Assembly: GCA_964434165.1 (NCBI GenBank)
Contig: CAYSUS010000032.1
Span: 7,483 to 71,482 of the forward strand
From: CAYSUS01 sp964434165
Lineage (GTDB): Bacteria; Planctomycetota; Planctomycetia; Pirellulales; Thermoguttaceae
Direction of reading: 5' to 3'
DNA: 64,000 nt
The notes under the pieces are model-generated. The model was given only the letters and a program-made list of their open reading frames with translations. It did not search any database and was not told where the DNA came from. Made by a program: the position numbers and the translations under genes. Shown one piece after another: positions 26,101 to 34,480 of the stretch; positions within the stretch are counted from its first letter, which is position 1, and every line of letters starts with the position of its first letter.

Positions 26101-26620
26101 ACACCTCGGCCAGGATGTGTCCGGCTCCCAACAGGGCGTCGGCCGCGGTGGGCACCTGCTTGTCCGGGTTGACGAAGTCAGCCGCGCGCTGGTCCAGGTT
26201 CGCGCAGGCTGGGTCGGCCCGCAGGATCTCCTCGGCCAGGGGCTCCAGGCCGCGGGTGCGGGCCGTGGTGGCCAGGGTCTGCTTCTTGGGCTTGAAAGGG
26301 AGATAAAGGTCTTCCAGCCGCCGGGTGCTGCCGGCCGCCAGGATCTGCTGGGCGAGCTCCTCGGTAAGCTTCCCCTGCGACTCGATGGACCGAAGGATCG
26401 TCTGCTTGCGTTCCGCCAGGAGCCGGTTCTTGGCGAGCCGGGCCTGGACCTGGCGGATCTGCTCTTCGTCCAGGCCGCCCGTCTGGTCCTTCCGGTACCG
26501 CGTGATGAAAGGCACCGTGTTGCCGTCGTCGAGCAGCTCGACAACGGCTTCCACCTGCCGAAGAGGGATCCCCAGGCCACGGGCCACATGCCGCAGGTCG
26601 ATCGTCACCGTTTCGGGCAT
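23177..26620 (-). CDS. tex: Tex-family RNA-binding protein with a ~270-residue disordered insert
   Basis: Tex proteins bind nucleic acid, associate with transcription and RNA turnover, and relate to eukaryotic Spt6. The 1,147-residue product has the Tex N domain (about 1-200, ending GHILAEVFSERPPLRHKIREIL), then a Pro/Ala/Glu/Ser-rich low-complexity insert (about 200-470), a Lys-rich helix (KAELRRQKKEQKKKRVEQRKE), the YqgF-like RNase H fold (RRVLAVDPGFKSGCKLA, near 620), HhH motifs (GLGDATFVQAAGFLKI), an S1 domain (GMELSGTVLNVVDFGAFVDIGMH, about 950-1025) and a Pro/Arg/Lys tail. Typical Tex is about 720-780 residues, so the insert and tail explain the excess. The reading frame is open throughout, so the insert is translated. 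Confidence 0.95.
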   Translation of the reverse strand: MPETVTIDLRHVARGLGIPLRQVEAVVELLDDGNTVPFITRYRKDQTGGLDEEQIRQVQARLAKNRLLAERKQTILRSIESQGKLTEELAQQILAAGSTRRLEDLYLPFKPKKQTLATTARTRGLEPLAEEILRADPACANLDQRAADFVNPDKQVPTAADALLGAGHILAEVFSERPPLRHKIREILARSGKLVSSKVGAASKPAESPAPAVPVPKEPAAPPPSAPPADAPAAPRVGEPTDEKDPSSPCAEQPPSEAESAPGQPDAVAEPRDEAAPALEPSDAGMVQSGSEALAPAEAPLPDPPEAEETANPGGDRGSGEGGGELPSQPDSEQAHTETEPASADSGTGQPEKDPGSDAADQDQPVLAEPEARTPSSGETVPGPSADTSPETETGQTAGVEPSESSAAAEAPGVAVQPAGSEPVAAAEPGPPPAPAAGEDARTAEPAESRPPPGASAAVPEAPARASGAKTSDKPARPKRKPTKAELRRQKKEQKKKRVEQRKEKAFSDYFDFQEELKKIPPHRVLAINRGERAKVLRVRIESDHEAMHRVLDEECVAEDRPHAEFLRGCARDALARLILPALERELRREMTEKAEAHAVEVFAKNLRNLLLQPPVRGRRVLAVDPGFKSGCKLAALDQFGNVLAHDVIYLVGRPERREEANGRVAALVDRFGLSVVAIGNGTACREAEDFFSEMIAGELKDRGVRYVIVNEAGASVYSTNRLGREEFPEYDASARGAISIGRRLQDPLSELVKIDPANIGVGLYQHDVKAKHLQASLDEVVESCVNYVGVDVNTASPSLLGHVSGLNQLTARRVFDHRMDHGPFRSRAQLKDVQGLGDATFVQAAGFLKISAGENPLDATWIHPESYEIAIKLLEKLDCPPENLLRKEAAADLPERIAALDLKALAGELGVGELTLKDILAQFVRPGRDPREDLPPPIFKQGVLKLEDLEPGMELSGTVLNVVDFGAFVDIGMHDSGLVHVSQLADRFVRDPHEVIAVGQIVKVWVVKVDKERRRVSLTMIPPGSKEKQRPPRRSEGKPQDRDPPPRSRRPEGRPPGKGRGGPPRGKGGRPAPKPQYKPKPRPKPVKPLTEGMKKGDEPMRTFGDLLQFYQLKQGDPEEKASKPDDAPKNTEPPEKPQPDVGQDPS

Positions 26621-26899
26621 AACCGCTTAAGACCGCGTAGGCGAGACGCTGCGCAACCTCGGAAGTTTGCGCGACTTACGGATGAAACCGGGCTCGGCGC
26701 GCCCGCCGCCATAGGCTGCGGGGCGACCGACCCGCGTTCTCGCAGGGGGAGCCGTCCGTGCCCCAGCGTTCGGCCCGTCGCGCGACCGCGACAATGCGGT
26801 CATCGCGAAAAAGCCGCATTTTCCTACAAAAACAGCAAACCCACAAGACGCTCCCGGCCGATACAAGAGGAAACGGACAGGGAGGGAACCGACAATACC

Positions 26900-27223
26900 A
26901 TGTCCCGGCTGCGGCGGTGGGGGCCATCGAGACGCCAAGGCCTGCGCTACCTTGCCTCGTTCAAGGATGAACTCGCCATGCGACCGAACCTCCGCGTGTA
27001 TTACGGCCCTCAAGAGGACCGCGCGACGCCCCAACTCAGCCCAGGCCGCCAACTCCGGCAGAACGTCACCGTCCCGCTCGTCGAGATCCTGCCGCTGCTG
27101 GCCGACGCCGTCCAGTCGGAACGTACCTGGCTACGCGACTTCGAGGACGACGAAGTGACCATCTCGATGGACCTTTACGAAGTCATCCTCGCCTACCAGC
27201 ACTATCGCCGGCCCGTGGCCTGA
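26900..27223 (+). CDS. Small conserved protein of unknown function
   Basis: A 107-residue soluble protein. Its second half, VPLVEILPLLADAVQSERTWLRDFEDDEVTISMDLYEVILAYQHYRRP, is the type of compact sequence I associate with conserved planctomycete proteins, but I know of no function. ATG 26900 gives a basic N-terminal tail; ATG 26978 (MRPNLRVYYG) is an alternative. The 279-bp gap to the divergent tex gene is comparatively AT-rich (poly-A and TACAAA near 26,830) and probably holds promoters for both. It converges on the STAS gene. Confidence 0.7.
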   Translation: MSRLRRWGPSRRQGLRYLASFKDELAMRPNLRVYYGPQEDRATPQLSPGRQLRQNVTVPLVEILPLLADAVQSERTWLRDFEDDEVTISMDLYEVILAYQHYRRPVA

Positions 27224-27303
27224 CCGTCACGTCCGCCTGCGCCCGTCCAAAGCCGGTCGATACCAGAGGCGCCGCCCCAAAAAGCCGATGCGAGAGGCCC
27301 GGT

Positions 27304-27672
27304 CTAGGGCGTCTCTCGTCCGCCCGCTTCGGCCAGCAGCGCCCATCCTTCCTCGCGGCGATCCGCGGTCTGCCAGACGGCATTCAGTCGGGTGGTCTGT
27401 AGCACCTCGGCACAGAACGGCTGGAGCCCGCAAAGTACCATCCTGCCTCCCCGCTCCTGGAGCCGCTTCCACGTCCGAACCAGCAGCTCGATGAAGCGCG
27501 ACCCGATGAACTCGGTCTGCGACAGGTCGAGCAGCAGCTTGGGCGGTTGGGCGTGTGTCGCCTGGGAGAGTAGGACGCCCCCCGCGTCCATCAGGACGGC
27601 CTCGTCGAGCGAGTCGTAGCGAGGGCCGAACTGGAGGATCGTCACGTCGTCCTGGATGGTGACGCTCGCCAT
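27304..27672 (-). CDS. STAS-domain protein (anti-sigma factor antagonist-like)
   Basis: A 122-residue single STAS domain: MASVTIQDDVTILQFGPRYDSLD, the beta-strand KLLLDLSQTEFIGSRFIELLVRTWKRL and GGRMVLCGLQPFCAEVLQTT. In SpoIIAA-type proteins a serine at the start of the helix after LDLS..fidS is phosphorylated by an anti-sigma kinase; Ser58 in FIGSRF is the equivalent candidate. ATG 27672 gives the usual STAS start; an upstream extension has no similarity. No anti-sigma factor is adjacent, but a REC-HATPase fusion is encoded at 40238..41137. It is divergent from the LOG-family gene. Confidence 0.85.
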   Translation of the reverse strand: MASVTIQDDVTILQFGPRYDSLDEAVLMDAGGVLLSQATHAQPPKLLLDLSQTEFIGSRFIELLVRTWKRLQERGGRMVLCGLQPFCAEVLQTTRLNAVWQTADRREEGWALLAEAGGRETP

Positions 27673-27737
27673 AAACCCCAAGTCTAGAAGACGGCTTGCG
27701 CCTTCGCAAGCCTTGCGACTCGCTAACGCGCGGGGGC

Positions 27738-27743
27738 TACAAT
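27738..27743 (+). promoter_or_regulatory. Candidate -10 box upstream of the LOG-family gene
   Basis: TACAAT about 90 bp before the gene start. The best -35 candidates are TTGCGA at 19-bp spacing (27713..27718) or GCGACT at 17 bp, neither ideal. Included because TACAAT recurs upstream of several genes here. Confidence 0.3.
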
Positions 27744-27829
27744 AGGGAACGGCTCGGCCGCCGACCCGAGCAGGGCGTCCTCCCAAGTGCCGCAGGCAGG
27801 GATCGCAGTGGCCGCCTTGGGGTGGACGG

Positions 27830-28924
27830 TTGAGCGGGTCCCACCCCTTCGTCTCACGCCAGCGCGGGATTGCCTTGAGCGACCATCAACCTCCAAGCCC
27901 GAAGCCCCCGAGCACCGACGGCGGATCGGCGTCGCCCCAGGGGCGCGAGGGGCGGTCGGGCTCGCGTCACGTGGCCGACCTGATTGCCAGGATCCGCGAG
28001 TCGGCCGACAAGCTGGTGCGGGACCGCACCAGCCGCGGCGACCTGAAGATCCTCAGCCGCACGCTGCGCGAGCTGCGATACGCCTTCAAGGTCTTCTCCC
28101 CGTATCGCTCGGCCCGCAAGGTAACCATGTTCGGGTCGGCCCGAACGCCCCCCGAAGCCCGCGCGTACCAGCAGGCGGTCGAGTTCGGCCGCGCCATGGC
28201 CGGCCACGGCTGGTTCGTCGTCACCGGGGCGGCCAGCGGGATCATGGAGGCCGGGCATGTCGGCGCCGGCAGGGAGCACGCCATGGGGCTGAACATCCTC
28301 CTGCCCTTCGAGCAGTCGGCCAACGAGGTGATTGCCGGCGACCCCAAGCTCGTGCACATGAAGTACTTCTTCACGCGCAAGCTGATGTTCGTGAAGGAGA
28401 GCCACGCCATGTGTCTTCTGCCCGGCGGCTTCGGCACGCTCGACGAGGGGCTGGAGGTCCTCACGCTGGTGCAAACCGGAAAGCACTATGTCGTGCCCAT
28501 CGTTTTCCTTGACGAGCCGGGCGGGGACTACTGGTCCGACTTCCACGGTTTCGTCGAGCGCAAACTCCTCGGCCGCGGCATGATCAGCCCGACCGACCTG
28601 GCCCTGTACCGCGTCACCGATCGCGTCGAGGAGGCCGTGGAAGAGACGCTCGGGTTCTACCGGAACTACCACAGCATGCGGTACGTGAAGCGCGAGCTGG
28701 TGCTGCGCCTCCACGAGCCGCTCTCCGAGGAGAAGCTCGACGCGGTCAATACCCGGTTCGCCGACATCCTCCTGGAGGGCAGGTTCCGCGCCGGCGAGGC
28801 CCTTCCCGAGGAGCTCGACGATCCGGACCTGGCCCGGCTGCCGCGGCTGATCTTCGCGTTCAACCGGCGCGACTTCGGCCGGCTGCGGCAGTTGATCGAC
28901 CTCATCAACGGGCGCGAAGGCTGA
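27830..28924 (+). CDS. LOG/lysine-decarboxylase-like Rossmann protein
   Basis: A 364-residue protein with the LOG-family nucleotide site: KVTMFGSARTPP, GAASGIMEAGHVGAGR and PGGFGTLDEGLEVLTLVQTGK (motif near 198-206). LOG proteins release cytokinin-type bases from nucleotide 5'-monophosphates; bacterial members are phosphoribohydrolases of often unknown substrate. This is a longer paralogue type with about 95 N-terminal and about 110 C-terminal extra residues. No ATG precedes the core; the start shown is TTG 27830, with TTG 27875 and GTG 27971 as alternatives, so the N terminus is uncertain. Divergent from the STAS gene. Confidence 0.85.
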   Translation: MSGSHPFVSRQRGIALSDHQPPSPKPPSTDGGSASPQGREGRSGSRHVADLIARIRESADKLVRDRTSRGDLKILSRTLRELRYAFKVFSPYRSARKVTMFGSARTPPEARAYQQAVEFGRAMAGHGWFVVTGAASGIMEAGHVGAGREHAMGLNILLPFEQSANEVIAGDPKLVHMKYFFTRKLMFVKESHAMCLLPGGFGTLDEGLEVLTLVQTGKHYVVPIVFLDEPGGDYWSDFHGFVERKLLGRGMISPTDLALYRVTDRVEEAVEETLGFYRNYHSMRYVKRELVLRLHEPLSEEKLDAVNTRFADILLEGRFRAGEALPEELDDPDLARLPRLIFAFNRRDFGRLRQLIDLINGREG

Positions 28925-28980
28925 GGCTCGCGCGGCGGGTCGCGCGACGTCGAGCCGCCGCGAGCGCCGCTTTCTGGACT

Positions 28981-29228
28981 CGGCCGGCCCCGGGCCCGCC
29001 CCTGCGCAGCCGGTCGTGCGCGATGACCCGGCCCAGGTGCTCGCTGACCTCGAGATCGGCGATGATGCGGCTGGAGAGAAGCTGGGGCTCGTGGCCTTCC
29101 CTCGAGACACGCCTTGACCCGCGCGACCAGCTCGCCCGACGGGAGTTCGAAATACAGAAGTCCACTAATCGAATAGACGATGGTCGTGGCGAATCCCCTT
29201 TCCCGCGCCAACTCAATGATCCGGCCAA
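28981..29228 (-). pseudogene. Frameshifted remnant of an unrecognised protein
   Basis: On the minus strand the translation SFGRIIELARERGFATTIVY and SISGLLYFELPSGELVARVK runs to about 29100, then the plausible sequence continues in another frame as HEPQLLSSRIIADLEVSEHL and GRVIAHDRLRRGG. Both halves look like real protein, joined by a one-base shift near 29100 and lacking a start. I cannot name the family. Confidence 0.5.
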
Positions 29229-29258
29229 AGCTCCTGCCGGAGAGACTCGACCAACTCC

Positions 29259-29446
29259 GACGATTCGATCGTCTCGTCGGACATCGTCGGCGACGTGCGG
29301 GCGTCGATCGTCGATCTCGACATCATCCAGGTCGTGACGGAAACCTGGTCAAGCTGATGCGCTGGTACGACAACGATTGGGGCTATTCGGCGCAGATGGT
29401 CCGCTACGCCGTGGCCGCCTTGGGCGAACCGGTCGCCGCGCACTGA
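29259..29446 (+). pseudogene. Glyceraldehyde-3-phosphate dehydrogenase C-terminal fragment
   Basis: The translation DDSIVSSDIVGDVRASIVDL is followed, after a one-base frame change at about 29337, by GNLVKLMRWYDNDWGYSAQM and VRYAVAALG to a stop at 29446. These are the hallmark GAPDH C-terminal motifs (VSSD.vGD..SsIvD and VK...WYDNEWGYS). The catalytic Cys and NAD-binding halves are missing, so this is debris of a degraded or excised gene. A missing G between GTG and ACGG explains the shift. Confidence 0.8.
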
Positions 29447-29833
29447 ATCGCCTTGCGTGTTTCCCGCAAAACCCGGACCCCTCTGCACATCTCTGACTTG
29501 AGAACCCTCGCCGCGGCGCGCTGCCACGGCGCAACAGGAAATCGAAACAGGCCCTGTAGTAATCCAGGGGGGTTTTCACTCCCTTGTCCAGGTTGATCTT
29601 GCGGATTTCCTGGAATTCCGTGTCAGCGGGTTGATCGAGTTGCAGGTCCGGGATAGGCTCGGCCTCAGCGTGGCTCGTCGATCGGCCCACTCGGGGCCTG
29701 GGCCAGGGATCCGGTATTCGTCCCCGGCGCTGCCCCCGCGCCCGTTCGGCTTGCTCACCGGCCGATCGGCCACGCCGCGTGTTGCTCGCACCGGGTTAAT
29801 CGTTTCGGGCATGAAACGGGAGGAGCATACGCC

Positions 29834-32800
29834 ATGCGCTGGTCTCGTTGCTGCACTTCTGGACTTCGCCTCACTCATCTCTTCGCTTCCGCGATCCTCG
29901 TGGGGGGATTGCTGGCCTGGGAGGCTGCCCTGGCGGCGCCGCTGTTCGAGTCGGGCTCGTTCGATCTGCCGGCGACGGACGCCAATTCCACGTTCCAGAC
30001 GGTCACGTTCCAGCAGACGTACGACCGCGCCCCGCTGGTCTTCGCCGTGGCCACCAACGAAGGGATCGACCCGTCGAGCCTGCGGATTCGCCACGTCACG
30101 CGCACGGGCTTCGAGGTCCTGCACCTGGAGCCTGGCAATCTGGACGGGACCCACGGGGCGATGACCGACGTGGCCTACTTCGCGGTCACGCCCGGCACGT
30201 GGGAAGTCGCCCCAGGCGTGTTCCTCGAGGCGGGCTCGCTGGACACTGACGGTACGGTGTTCAAGGGCACCGCCCTGCCGGAAAGCAGCGACTGGCAGAC
30301 GGTGAGCCTGTCGAGTTTTGCCTCGGCCCCGGCGGTGCAGGTGTTCACGCAGACCATGAACAGCGAGGAGAACGGCGACCTGCCTGACGGCGGATCGGTT
30401 CCGTGGCTGACCAACGCGGTGCGCAACCTCGGCTCGGGCAGCTTCGAGACGGCGCTGGACCGGGCCGAGGCGGACGGGGACGGGGGTACCGTGGTCACCG
30501 AGACCATCGGCTACGTCGCTCTGACGCAGACCGACGGCACGCTCGACGGCTTCGGCGGCAAGTACACCGTGGACGGCGGGAGCGTCCTGTTCGACTCGCT
30601 GATCTCGGCCGACGGCATAAGCGGCTGGGCCGATCAAGACCCGGACGGCGACGGGGTGGCCGTACCTTTCAATCAGACGTTCAGCACCGCGCCGTTGGTG
30701 GTGGCCTCGATGGCCCGGCGCGACGGCGGCGACGGCGGCTGGATCCGCCGGGGCGAGGTCCTTGCCAACCAGGTGAAACTGACCGTGGATGAGGACACGT
30801 TCGTCGACGACGAGCGCGGCCACACGCCCGAGGCGGCCAGCGTGTTCGCCTTTGAGCGGGCGTTCTACGCCTACACCGACGACGGCGTGGAGGTGGGTTG
30901 GGACAACGACGCGGGCGACGGCCAGTGGCGCAGCAACGTCAACTGGCGCGTCAACAACGACCCGGCCGCCCAGACCACGCTCCCCAACAACGTCCTGCCC
31001 ACCACGACGGACACGGTGGTCGTCGCCGGCTTCGGGGCGGTCGCAACCCAGGCCGGCGACGGCTTCGAGGTCGCGACGCTGCGGATCGGGGCCGACGCCT
31101 CGGCCACCCTGGGCGTCAGCGGCGACGGCGAGGTCAACGTGGCGGGCGGTCAGTTGACGATCCACGACGCGCTGGAGCTTGGCCAGGACGGCTTCGCCGG
31201 CACCCTCCATGTCAGCGGCGGCGTGGCAAGAATCGAAGGCGGCGCCAGCGTCGGCACAGGCACGGGCACGGTGAACGTCGCGGGCGGAACGCTGGTGCTC
31301 GCCGGAACCGACACGGCGCGACAGGTCACCGACTATAACCAGACGGGCGGCACCCTGCTGCTCTCCATCGCCGACCCGGCCGCCGGGGTCACGCCGCTGG
31401 ACGTTGCCGGCGCGGCCACGTTCAGCGCGGGCGCCGTGGTGGACGCCGAACTGGACCTCAGCGCGGTCGGCAACGCGGCCGATCCGGCCAAGAGCGTCTC
31501 GTGGGTCGGCACGGCCGGCTCCTGGGACGACAAAAACAACTGGGAGACGCCCGCCGGCGACCACGTGCTCCCCAGCGGGGCCGCGACGATCGTCATCAGT
31601 CCGGGCGATCCGTTCGTCTTCCTTCAGGCTCCCACTGCGGGAGACATCGTCGGCCCGGGCAACATCACGCCCGGCCCGGGGTGGAACGTGACCCCGAGCG
31701 GAAATCAGTTGCAGTTGGAGTCCCTGGAGTCGTTCGGCACCGGCGCCGTGGCCGCGATCATTGACAAGGCCGACGCCGACGCGGTGCGCGACAGCGACCT
31801 GTTGATCGCGCCGGAGGACGGCGCCGACGCAACCAGCCTGGACGTCGGCGCGGGGGCCCTGACCGTCCACGGCGAGTTGATGATCGGCAACACGCAGCGG
31901 GGCACCGTCACCCAGACCGGGGGCACGGTCACGGTCGATACCCTGTCGTTCTCCGACACCGGCAGCGGCGACCGGTACCTGCTTCGGGGCGGCACGCTCG
32001 ACGTGGGCGAGATGGGCACCGCCGGCAACGGCCGCATCGAAATGGACTCGGGTGCCTCCTTCAACTTCAACGGCACCGATTTGACGCTCAACGAGCTCTT
32101 CGTGGGACACGCCGACGAGACCGTGCAGACCACGTTCACCCTCAAGGACGGCCAGACCCTCGACCTGGACAGCGCCCGGCTGATGATCGGCGAGCAAGGC
32201 GGAAGGGGACGGTTCGTCCAGGAGCCGAATACCGCGGTCACCATGGGTCGCAACGGCGATCGGCAGAACCTCGTCTTGGGCGGCAACACCGACAAGGGTG
32301 TGGTCGCCGAGTACGAGATGCAAGGGGGCACGATGGACGTCACCCGGCAGTTTAACGTCGGCAATGCGGGCGAGGGCTTCTTCGACCAGCAGGACGGCGT
32401 GATCGACGTGGGCTGGGAATACCAACTCGGCCTCGGCACCCACAACATGCAGGGCGGGGAGCTGAACGTCGGCACCGACGGGGGCGGCGCGGACCGCGAC
32501 ATGCGCGTGGGCAAGAACGGCGGCGCCACCGGCACGTTCAACATGACCGGCGGTACGGTGACCGTCGAGCGGCACCTGGAGATCGCCGACGTGAACAACG
32601 GCGGCACGGTCGGGATCGTCTCGATCAGCGACACCGACGCCCCGGCCAGCGTGACGGTCGGTCAGGACGTGACCACCGACGGCGCGGGCACCGCCCAACT
32701 GGACGTGGGCGGCGGTGCGGAGCTGAACATCGGCCGCGACCTCAACCTGTCGAACAACGGCGGCGGGACGATGACGGTGAACCTCGCGGGCAACTCGAAG

Positions 32801-34405
32801 ACGACGATCGGCGGGAACCTCAACTACCGGGGTGGCGGCGCGGACACGGTCAACGTCTCGGACAGCGCCGAGCTGAGCTTCACCGGGAGCAGCATCCACT
32901 TCGAAAACGCCTCGGATCGGCTGAACCTCTCCGGCGGCACGCTCGACATGCACGGTGGCGCCATGCGGGTGACCGAAGCCGACGGCAGTCAATTCAACTG
33001 GACCGGCGGCACGCTGCTGAATCTGGGGACCTTCGAGCCCAGCAGCACGGCCGGGGCCGACGGGTTGGCCGGCACCGGCGGCCTGACCACACCGGACGTC
33101 TCGGGCGGCAATCACCACGGCGCCGTCGGCACGGAGTCGTCGATGACTGTGGCCGCCCTCGTGGCGGGCAAGGTCGGAAGCGCCATCGACTTCGACGGCG
33201 GCAACGATTCGGTCAGCTTCGGCAGCCAGGTGCCTGTCCTCGGTGACCCGAATACCCCGGACCTCTTCTCCGTGGCCATGTGGTTCCAGTTCGACAGCGA
33301 TCCCGGCGGCGAATCGAGCCACAACATCCACGCCATGCTGTTCGGACAGGGAGCGGTCGTGGGCAACGACAACATCGAGGTCGGACTTGGTGGCCACCAG
33401 GACGACGATGACAAGGATGTCGGCTTCTACTTCGACTCCAACACGAACAACAACCAGCGAGGCCAGTTCAAGTTCGACGCCAACATCGGCGACCCGACCG
33501 ATGGCCAGTGGCACCACCTGGCGCTTACTTTCGACGCCGCGCGCAACGACACGCCGAGCACCGAGAGCACCGTCGAGGTATATCTCGACGGACAGCTCCT
33601 CGGCACGCTGGCTCCGCCTTCGAACGCGACGGGCGACACCGCCTCCGACGAGCCGGACGACTTCCTTCGCGCAGCCGGCAACGAAGTGCCCTTCGGGCTG
33701 GGGCTCGGGCGAATCGGCTCGGACAACGATGGCGACTGGGACGGGCGCATCGACGAGTTCTCCCTCTGGGGCCGGGCGCTGACCGCGACCGAAATCCAGC
33801 GGCTGTACACCGCCGCAGACACCTTGGGCAGTTCGCTGGGCGACCTGCTGGCGGACGGGGCCGATCCGTTCGACGGCACGGCCCTCGCGATCTACGCGCC
33901 CCTGGACACGCTCGACTTCGACCCGGCCTTTGCCGGCGCCAAGCTCGTGCAGTCCGGGGGTGCCATGGCTCCGGGCGATCCGATCGGCATGACCACCGTG
34001 CTGGGCAGCTACGACCAGAACGCGGGGACCCTGCAGATCGGCATCAACGGCTACGACCAGGGCGACCAGGCCACGCCGGACGGCGCGGGATACGACTTCG
34101 TCGATCTGACCGGAAGCGCCGTCCTCGAAGGCCTGCTGGAGGTCGAGCTTCTCGACGGCTTCGTGCCGCTCCCGGACGACGCCTTCGACGTGGTCACCGC
34201 CGCAATGGGCGTGACGCTCGGCGAGAGCTTCGACCTCGTCCAGCCGGACGGCATGCTCCCGGCCACGTCCTTCCGCTACCGGCTGGTCGGCAGCGGCACC
34301 ACGCTTCAGCTCTACGTCGGCGTGCCCGAGCCGGGCACGCTGGGCCTGGCACTGCTCGCCGCGGTGTGTCTGGCGCTTTACGGCTGGCGCATAAGGTGCC
34401 GTTGA
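29834..34405 (+). CDS. Giant secreted protein: lectin-like repeats, beta-solenoid, LamG, PEP-CTERM tail
   Basis: A 1,523-residue exported protein. It has a signal peptide (about 1-35), then three related units (about 36-340) with the pattern tV.F...f..APlVfa, as in F(Q)TVTFQQTYDRAPLVFAV and AVPFNQTFSTAPLVVASMA, resembling H-type lectin folds. A long Gly/Thr/Asn-rich stretch (about 350-1050) of GGT.nV.GG-type short strands is like adhesin or autotransporter solenoids. A LamG/concanavalin-type domain (about 1100-1320, GKVGSAIDFDGGNDSVSF ... GQWHHLALTFD ... GRIDEFSLWGRALTATEI) follows. The tail is VPEPGTLGLALLAAVCLALYGW + RIRCR, a PEP-CTERM sorting signal. GGGAGGAG lies 7 bp before ATG. Expected at the cell surface; no exosortase in the window. 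Confidence 0.85.
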   Translation: MRWSRCCTSGLRLTHLFASAILVGGLLAWEAALAAPLFESGSFDLPATDANSTFQTVTFQQTYDRAPLVFAVATNEGIDPSSLRIRHVTRTGFEVLHLEPGNLDGTHGAMTDVAYFAVTPGTWEVAPGVFLEAGSLDTDGTVFKGTALPESSDWQTVSLSSFASAPAVQVFTQTMNSEENGDLPDGGSVPWLTNAVRNLGSGSFETALDRAEADGDGGTVVTETIGYVALTQTDGTLDGFGGKYTVDGGSVLFDSLISADGISGWADQDPDGDGVAVPFNQTFSTAPLVVASMARRDGGDGGWIRRGEVLANQVKLTVDEDTFVDDERGHTPEAASVFAFERAFYAYTDDGVEVGWDNDAGDGQWRSNVNWRVNNDPAAQTTLPNNVLPTTTDTVVVAGFGAVATQAGDGFEVATLRIGADASATLGVSGDGEVNVAGGQLTIHDALELGQDGFAGTLHVSGGVARIEGGASVGTGTGTVNVAGGTLVLAGTDTARQVTDYNQTGGTLLLSIADPAAGVTPLDVAGAATFSAGAVVDAELDLSAVGNAADPAKSVSWVGTAGSWDDKNNWETPAGDHVLPSGAATIVISPGDPFVFLQAPTAGDIVGPGNITPGPGWNVTPSGNQLQLESLESFGTGAVAAIIDKADADAVRDSDLLIAPEDGADATSLDVGAGALTVHGELMIGNTQRGTVTQTGGTVTVDTLSFSDTGSGDRYLLRGGTLDVGEMGTAGNGRIEMDSGASFNFNGTDLTLNELFVGHADETVQTTFTLKDGQTLDLDSARLMIGEQGGRGRFVQEPNTAVTMGRNGDRQNLVLGGNTDKGVVAEYEMQGGTMDVTRQFNVGNAGEGFFDQQDGVIDVGWEYQLGLGTHNMQGGELNVGTDGGGADRDMRVGKNGGATGTFNMTGGTVTVERHLEIADVNNGGTVGIVSISDTDAPASVTVGQDVTTDGAGTAQLDVGGGAELNIGRDLNLSNNGGGTMTVNLAGNSKTTIGGNLNYRGGGADTVNVSDSAELSFTGSSIHFENASDRLNLSGGTLDMHGGAMRVTEADGSQFNWTGGTLLNLGTFEPSSTAGADGLAGTGGLTTPDVSGGNHHGAVGTESSMTVAALVAGKVGSAIDFDGGNDSVSFGSQVPVLGDPNTPDLFSVAMWFQFDSDPGGESSHNIHAMLFGQGAVVGNDNIEVGLGGHQDDDDKDVGFYFDSNTNNNQRGQFKFDANIGDPTDGQWHHLALTFDAARNDTPSTESTVEVYLDGQLLGTLAPPSNATGDTASDEPDDFLRAAGNEVPFGLGLGRIGSDNDGDWDGRIDEFSLWGRALTATEIQRLYTAADTLGSSLGDLLADGADPFDGTALAIYAPLDTLDFDPAFAGAKLVQSGGAMAPGDPIGMTTVLGSYDQNAGTLQIGINGYDQGDQATPDGAGYDFVDLTGSAVLEGLLEVELLDGFVPLPDDAFDVVTAAMGVTLGESFDLVQPDGMLPATSFRYRLVGSGTTLQLYVGVPEPGTLGLALLAAVCLALYGWRIRCR

Positions 34406-34480
34406 CCCCGTCGTGACGGGCGAGCCTGAGCGAAGCGGAACCCGAGCCGGCCGAGCGCGGATTTCTGATCGCCCGGTCGG

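Larger units (their letters stand above)
28925..29833. other. Gene graveyard between LOG and the PEP-CTERM giant
   Basis: About 0.9 kb without an intact gene. It contains a frameshifted minus-strand protein remnant (about 28981..29228), the end of a GAPDH gene (29259..29446) and a minus-strand open stretch near 29550-29690 reading EFQEIRKINLDKGVKTPLDY that I do not recognise. The last about 70 bp carry the GGGAGGAG ribosome site for the next gene. Confidence 0.6.

Noticed and set aside
29576..33517. 1313-codon open frame antisense to the giant PEP-CTERM gene
   Set aside because: Low-complexity Val/Ala/Arg/His mix produced by reading the repeats backwards; the plus frame has a signal peptide and domains.
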